NCBI GenBank assembly: GCA_015059845.1
Contig: SUZR01000009.1
Location: 1 to 64,000 of the forward strand
Direction of reading: 5' to 3'
Source of the DNA: Rikenellaceae bacterium
GTDB lineage: Bacteria; Bacteroidota; Bacteroidia; Bacteroidales; Rikenellaceae
DNA length: 64,000 nucleotides
Shown: positions 60,258 through 64,000 of the stretch, one piece after another
Position numbering within the stretch: the stretch's first letter is position 1
Layout of the letters: every line of letters begins with the position of its first letter
The notes under the pieces: generated by a model
Database searches by the model: none
Told to the model about the DNA's origin: nothing
The model's input: the letters and a program-made list of their open reading frames with translations, nothing else
Program-made: the position numbers and the translations under genes

Positions 60258-60423
60258 TGAACACTTTTTATATTGGGTCAACTCTCGGTTTCTCAAAATC
60301 AGGCCTTAACTTCTCGGAGTGTGTCTTATGGCACCGTTGGAAGATTGCGAACTCCGGAGCCCCACACCTTGACTTATCGGCAGATTCGTCAAACAAGAAA
60401 AGGAAACGCTATGCGGTTTTTTT
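60258..60423 (+). ncRNA. Probable small RNA, 6S RNA candidate
   Basis: About 165 bases from the predicted start to a T7 run (60417-60423). CGGAGT (60315-60320) pairs with ACTCCG (60351-60356) as an apical stem, and GTCAA (60277-60281) pairs with TTGAC (60369-60373) farther out, with unpaired stretches between, a rod-with-bubble shape. 6S RNA (ssrS) lies next to zapA in many bacteria and has Bacteroidetes forms (the 6S-Flavo motif). The terminator stem (AAACGC/GCGGTTT) is weak. The identity is inferred from position and shape. Confidence 0.45.
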
Positions 60424-60472
60424 ATATGCACGAAACACTATATATAATATTAACCAAATTAACTCACAACAA

Positions 60473-62023
60473 ATGGTAACAACAATAGTAATAACTGCCA
60501 TCATATCGGCAATCGTGACTATCGGTGCCTACTACTTTGTCACCGCGTACATCACGAAGAACACGATAAAAAAGCAATGCGCAGCAGCTCTCAAGGAGGC
60601 TGAGGCGGAGGGTGAGATGATTAAGAAGGAGAAAATTCTCCAAGCTAAAGAGAAATTCATCCAGCTCAAGAGCGAGCACGACCGTGCCGTAAACAAACGT
60701 AATCAGGAGATTGCTCAAATCGAGCAGCGCACAAAGCAGGCTGAGGCTCACGTACAGAACCAGCAGCGCGAACTCGAGGGCAAGATTAAAGAGAATGACC
60801 GTCTGAAGAGCCAGATGGACAGCCAGATGCAGGGCCTCAACGCCAAGAAGGAGGAGTTGGCCGGCATCATCAAGGAGCAGAACGTACGCCTGGAGCAGAT
60901 TTCAGGTATGAGCGCCGAGGAGGCGAAGAATATCTTGGTTGAGAATATGAAGGCTGAGGCGAAGGCTGAGGCTGACTCATACATCAACGAGACCATCGAG
61001 GAGGCTAAGCTCACCGCAACAAAGGAGGCGAAGCGAATCATCGTGACATCTATCCAGCGCGTAGCAACGGAGACCGCTATCGAGAACGCCGTTACGGTAT
61101 TCAACATCGACAGCGACGAGGTGAAGGGTCGTATCATCGGCCGCGAGGGTCGTAACATCCGCGCTCTGGAGGCTGCTACGGGTATTGAGATTATCGTTGA
61201 TGACACGCCCGAGGCTATCATCCTCAGCGGCTTCGACCCCGTACGCCGTGAGATTGCACGCCTTGCCCTGCACCAACTCGTAACCGATGGCCGTATCCAC
61301 CCCGCACGTATCGAGGAGGTTGTGGCAAAGGTTAAGAAGCAGATTGAGGAGGAGATTGTCGAGGTGGGTAAGCGTACCGCCATCGATTTGGGTATTCACG
61401 GCTTGCACCCCGAGTTGATTCGTCTTATCGGTAAGATGAAGTATCGTTCATCATACGGCCAGAATCTGTTGCAGCACGCTCGCGAGACAGCCAACCTTGC
61501 TGGCATTATGGCTTCGGAGCTTGGTCTTAACCCCAAAGCTGCACGCCGCGCAGGATTGTTGCACGATATTGGTAAGGTGCCCGACGATGAGCCCGAGTTG
61601 CCACACGCAATTATCGGTATGAAGCTCGCCGAGAAGTACAAGGAGAAGGCTGACGTATGCAACGCCGTAGGTGCGCACCACGATGAGGTGGAGATGACTT
61701 CGATGATTGCCCCCATCATTCAGGTGTGCGACGCTATCTCTGGCGCACGTCCCGGCGCACGCCGCGAGGTGGTGGAGTCATACATCAAGCGATTGAAGGA
61801 GATGGAGGATATCGCTCTCTCATACCCTGGCGTTATCAAGACCTACGCTATTCAGGCGGGTCGCGAGCTGCGCGTAATCGTGGGTGCCGACAAGCTCTCA
61901 GACCAGGAGTCGGAGTCATTGTCACACGACATAGCAAAGAAGATTCAGGACGAGATGACCTACCCGGGTCAGGTGAAAATCACCGTTATCCGCGAGACTC
62001 GTTCGGTAAGCTACGCAAAATAG
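60473..62023 (+). CDS. rny: Ribonuclease Y
   Basis: 516 residues. RNase Y starts mRNA decay at the membrane. One N-terminal membrane helix (about 3-25), a long coiled coil (about 30-195), a KH domain ([19 protein letters not shown], about 222-240) and an HD domain with [18 protein letters not shown] (His364-Asp365). All parts are complete. A perfect terminator follows. Confidence 0.96.
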   Translation: MVTTIVITAIISAIVTIGAYYFVTAYITKNTIKKQCAAALKEAEAEGEMIKKEKILQAKEKFIQLKSEHDRAVNKRNQEIAQIEQRTKQAEAHVQNQQRELEGKIKENDRLKSQMDSQMQGLNAKKEELAGIIKEQNVRLEQISGMSAEEAKNILVENMKAEAKAEADSYINETIEEAKLTATKEAKRIIVTSIQRVATETAIENAVTVFNIDSDEVKGRIIGREGRNIRALEAATGIEIIVDDTPEAIILSGFDPVRREIARLALHQLVTDGRIHPARIEEVVAKVKKQIEEEIVEVGKRTAIDLGIHGLHPELIRLIGKMKYRSSYGQNLLQHARETANLAGIMASELGLNPKAARRAGLLHDIGKVPDDEPELPHAIIGMKLAEKYKEKADVCNAVGAHHDEVEMTSMIAPIIQVCDAISGARPGARREVVESYIKRLKEMEDIALSYPGVIKTYAIQAGRELRVIVGADKLSDQESESLSHDIAKKIQDEMTYPGQVKITVIRETRSVSYAK

Positions 62024-62040
62024 GCAATAGCTACAACATA

Positions 62041-62076
62041 AAAAAAGCCTGTCTGACGATTCAGACAGGCTTTTTT
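62041..62076. terminator. Bidirectional terminator between rny and yidD
   Basis: A perfect 16 bp stem: AAAAAAGCCTGTCTGA (62041-62056) with TCAGACAGGCTTTTTT (62061-62076) and a CGAT loop. It ends rny and the opposing operon. Confidence 0.96.
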
Positions 62077-62090
62077 ATATACATTACTTA

Positions 62091-62351
62091 TTATGGTACG
62101 GGATCATAGCCACTTCCTCCCCACGGATGGCAACGTGCCAAGCGCTTGAGCGTGAGCCAGCAACCCTTTATCGGGCCATACTTGCGTAGGGCCTCGACGG
62201 CATACTGCGAGCAAGTGGGTATAAAACGACACGCGGGCGGGGTGAATGGAGAGATGCAATACTGATAAAACTTCACCAGCGCCAGCAGCGGCCACGTGGC
62301 TACCCTCTTACAGATGCTCACAAACTTGTTCCAAGATTCGTTGCAGGGCAT
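62091..62351 (-). CDS. yidD: Membrane protein insertion efficiency factor YidD
   Basis: 86 residues from the ATG at 62351; a GTG at 62321 would give 76 residues, nearer the usual 70-85. YidD helps YidC insert proteins at the inner membrane. [37 protein letters not shown] and the closing [14 protein letters not shown] are diagnostic. The 5' end overlaps rnpA by 14-44 bases in a different frame, the usual rnpA-yidD arrangement. Confidence 0.93.
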   Translation of the reverse strand: MPCNESWNKFVSICKRVATWPLLALVKFYQYCISPFTPPACRFIPTCSQYAVEALRKYGPIKGCWLTLKRLARCHPWGGSGYDPVP

Positions 62352-62697
62352 TGGTGATGGTTTTATGCGAGTGACACTCCTTGGTAGAATAGACAAAAGC
62401 TATATCCAGCGTAACATCTTTTTCGGCAACTGCTTGGCTAAGAGCCTCGCGGTTAAGACGATACGCCTCGCGTGTGCGGCGTTTCAGAAGATTGCGTTTA
62501 TTGGCGCGCTTATGGAACTTCTTGGGTACCGAGAACATCGCCTCAATACCCCGTCCCTCAGCCTCGCCCGCTCTCCTGTCAGCAATCCACACGTAGCGAA
62601 ACGGATAGACAAAACCACTATGACCCTCACCGAAGAGGCGGCGTATAGCCTTCAGCGAGCGCAGGCGCTCCGAACGCGGGAGGGTGTAGTTGGCCAT
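62308..62697 (-). CDS. rnpA: Ribonuclease P protein component
   Basis: 129 residues. RnpA binds the RNase P RNA and pre-tRNA leaders. Motif [18 protein letters not shown] is the RNR box region; [28 protein letters not shown] is the usual start. It lies between hemD (14-base gap) and yidD. Confidence 0.95.
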   Translation of the reverse strand: MANYTLPRSERLRSLKAIRRLFGEGHSGFVYPFRYVWIADRRAGEAEGRGIEAMFSVPKKFHKRANKRNLLKRRTREAYRLNREALSQAVAEKDVTLDIAFVYSTKECHSHKTITNALQRILEQVCEHL

Positions 62698-62711
62698 AGT
62701 TATGATATAAA

Positions 62712-63572
62712 TTACTTCTTCTCAGTGGCAGTGGTTGTGCGAGTGCGGCCCTTCTTGGCCAGCTTGCTCTGCTGGGTGCGGATGAACTCCTCCTTTGCCT
62801 CATCGTTGCGAACCTCAACCTCGGCGACATCCTCGCCCTTCTTAACTTTAGCGATATAGAGGTCCAAAGCCTTGGCCATAGAGGGTGCCTCAGGCGATGG
62901 AGCCGAAGCCTTCACCTTCATACCGGCATCCAACGCAGCACGCAGTGTAGCCTCGCCGAAGGTGGCGATAACGGGCAGCTGCTCAACAGCGAAGTTATCC
63001 TTCACGCTCTTCACATCAGATGGTGAGTAGAGCGCCATCACATCGTAATCCGCGGGCTTCACGTCGCTCATATCGGCGGCAACGCTACGGGCAAGGATTA
63101 CGGGGTCGAAGTTAATCTTAAGCTTGGTAAGAGTCTCGGGAAGCTCGGGCTTATGGGGCTCACTCAGGGCCAAGAGGAAACGCTCGCTCTTATGCTTGAT
63201 GATAAGCTCCAGAAGTGATGTAAACGTACCATCGGCAAACGAAATCTTACGCTTACGATAGACGATATATTTCTGCAAGTAGAGAGCAACAGCCTCCGTA
63301 TTACAGATATACTTCATCGTCTCGGGCACGGTGATACGAGCATCCTCACAAATCTTAAAGAAACTATCTACTGTGGTACGTGATGTAAAGATTACGGCTG
63401 TATGGTCCAGAATCTCGATACGCTGTGCGCGGAACTCCTTGAGTGTTACGCCAACCACACGAATCAAGGGCTTATAATCTACCTCTACCTTATGTTTGGT
63501 TGACAACTCGTAGAAAGGGGACTTTTCAATTACCGCGGGGCGCGGCTGCGAAACCAAAACTTTTTTTATCAT
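62712..63572 (-). CDS. hemD: Uroporphyrinogen-III synthase
   Basis: 286 residues from the ATG at 63572; the longer frame runs into the DUF4271 gene. HemD closes the tetrapyrrole ring with inversion of ring D. The two-lobed fold is seen in KKVLVSQPRP, DHTAVIFTSRTTVDSFFKIC, YDVMALYSPSDVKSVKD and LPVIATFGEATLRAALDAG. An Lys/Glu/Arg-rich tail of about 40 residues extends past the usual end (AKKGRTRTTTATEKK). hemD next to DUF4271 is a standard Bacteroidetes pair. Confidence 0.9.
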   Translation of the reverse strand: MIKKVLVSQPRPAVIEKSPFYELSTKHKVEVDYKPLIRVVGVTLKEFRAQRIEILDHTAVIFTSRTTVDSFFKICEDARITVPETMKYICNTEAVALYLQKYIVYRKRKISFADGTFTSLLELIIKHKSERFLLALSEPHKPELPETLTKLKINFDPVILARSVAADMSDVKPADYDVMALYSPSDVKSVKDNFAVEQLPVIATFGEATLRAALDAGMKVKASAPSPEAPSMAKALDLYIAKVKKGEDVAEVEVRNDEAKEEFIRTQQSKLAKKGRTRTTTATEKK

Positions 63573-63589
63573 TCTCTGTCTATTAAATA

Positions 63590-64000
63590 CTACATCAAAC
63601 TCTTTGCCGCTTGCCACAGCAGACTGAACGGCAAAATTTCGACGGTGCAAAGGTACAAAATCCAATGCAAAATTGAAACTTTTTTAGAAATAAAGAATCC
63701 TACACTCTCTCTTACAAACATCACACCCACAACGCCTATGGCCACGCAGCTCACCTTGAGCCACACATCGGCACTCGCTCCCGAGCCGATAAGAGCCATA
63801 AGGATGATGGGAGCCACCATAACCGTAGATAGTACGAAGTATGTAAGTCGTATGCGCATAAATGCGGCAACCTCACCATAGGATTGTGTCACAAAGCCCA
63901 CAATACCCAGAAAGATGTATTGCGCCACGATGACCGCCAGAAAAACAGCAATCACCGCCAGGGGTACATATATCATCATCTGCCCCGCTACGCCACCCAC
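63590..64000 (-). CDS. DUF4271 membrane protein, 5' end outside the window
   Basis: 136 residues seen; the gene continues past the window edge. It has four predicted membrane segments (for example VPLAVIAVFLAVIVAQYIFLG, YFVLSTVMVAPIILMALIG, WLKVSCVAIGVVGVMFVRES, SILHWILYLCTVEILPF). DUF4271 proteins are Bacteroidetes inner-membrane proteins found upstream of hemD; function unknown. It lies 17 bases before hemD. Confidence 0.82.
   Translation of the reverse strand: MGGVAGQMMIYVPLAVIAVFLAVIVAQYIFLGIVGFVTQSYGEVAAFMRIRLTYFVLSTVMVAPIILMALIGSGASADVWLKVSCVAIGVVGVMFVRESVGFFISKKVSILHWILYLCTVEILPFSLLWQAAKSLM
63648..63655 (-). promoter_or_regulatory. Internal -7 box before hemD
   Basis: TACCTTTG on the minus strand inside the 3' end of the DUF4271 gene, about 75 bases before the hemD ATG. 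It could give hemD-rnpA-yidD independent expression. Confidence 0.5.

Larger units (their letters stand above)
60099..60472 (+). other. Intergenic region between zapA and rny with RNA-like signals
   Basis: 374 bases without a protein gene. The first half (60105-60200) is a GC-rich block of dispersed-repeat appearance. Then comes a perfect inverted repeat (60219-60238), a -7 box (60244-60251) and a probable small RNA (about 60258-60423) ending in T7. Confidence 0.7.

Noticed and set aside
1..64000. tRNA genes, insertion sequences or prophage genes
   Set aside because: I looked for T-loop sequences, transposase motifs and phage structural genes on both strands and found none that I could support.

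Overview
The window reads as a chromosome segment of a fermentative, glycan-using member of the Bacteroidales. The evidence is a SusC/SusD pair, promoters of the Bacteroidetes type (TTTG, about 20 bases, TAnnTTTG), no clear Shine-Dalgarno sequences, the order rpmB-rpmG-DUF4295-ftsY-rimO, and many lineage-specific families (DUF4295, DUF4271, DUF3127, DUF4876, DUF6850, BspA-type repeats). A Rikenellaceae/Alistipes-like origin is my guess; no rRNA is present to settle it. I saw no tRNA, rRNA, CRISPR array, insertion sequence or prophage.

Layout. 1-5.2 kb: SusC/SusD glycan uptake pair with a structured leader. 5.2-8.6 kb (minus): rhaD / lsrF-like / dhaL / dhaK, a sugar-phosphate kinase and aldolase operon. 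8.7-14.0 kb (plus): recG, a DUF3108 protein, a membrane coiled-coil protein, rpsP and rimM. 14.0-19.0 kb (minus): an AT-rich pair of unknown genes, a GH16 lipoprotein, a phosphomannomutase-like HAD lipoprotein and a YgiQ radical SAM protein. 19.3-24.8 kb (minus): the operon tgt-lptG-mqnE-PASTA-rluD; then a small DprA-like gene.

25.8-38.2 kb (plus): a GT2 glycosyltransferase overlapping an ECF sigma factor, a promoter with a structured leader, then five genes: TonB-dependent receptor, DUF4876 lipoprotein, DUF6850 outer-membrane barrel, and two tandem gingipain-like (C25) cysteine peptidases with helical-repeat C-terminal halves. This is my best candidate for an undescribed system; a protease-plus-uptake machine is the simplest hypothesis.

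38.4-44.0 kb: hexuronate catabolism (kdgK, kdgA, exuT-like, and uxaC on the other strand). 44.2-51.7 kb: a DUF3127 protein with an SSB-like tail, two FKBP lipoproteins, pdxB, a divergent pyrD, cinA and a GH78-like glycosidase. 51.9-59.3 kb: the rpmB-rpmG-DUF4295-ftsY-rimO group, interrupted twice: by a minus-strand unit (a 38-residue peptide gene plus a fimbrillin-like/LRR surface lipoprotein) and by an AT-rich type II restriction-modification pair fitted between ftsY and rimO. 59.4-62.0 kb: a coiled-coil protein, zapA, a probable small RNA (6S candidate) and rny. 62.1-64.0 kb (minus): DUF4271, hemD, rnpA, yidD, with the DUF4271 gene running off the end.
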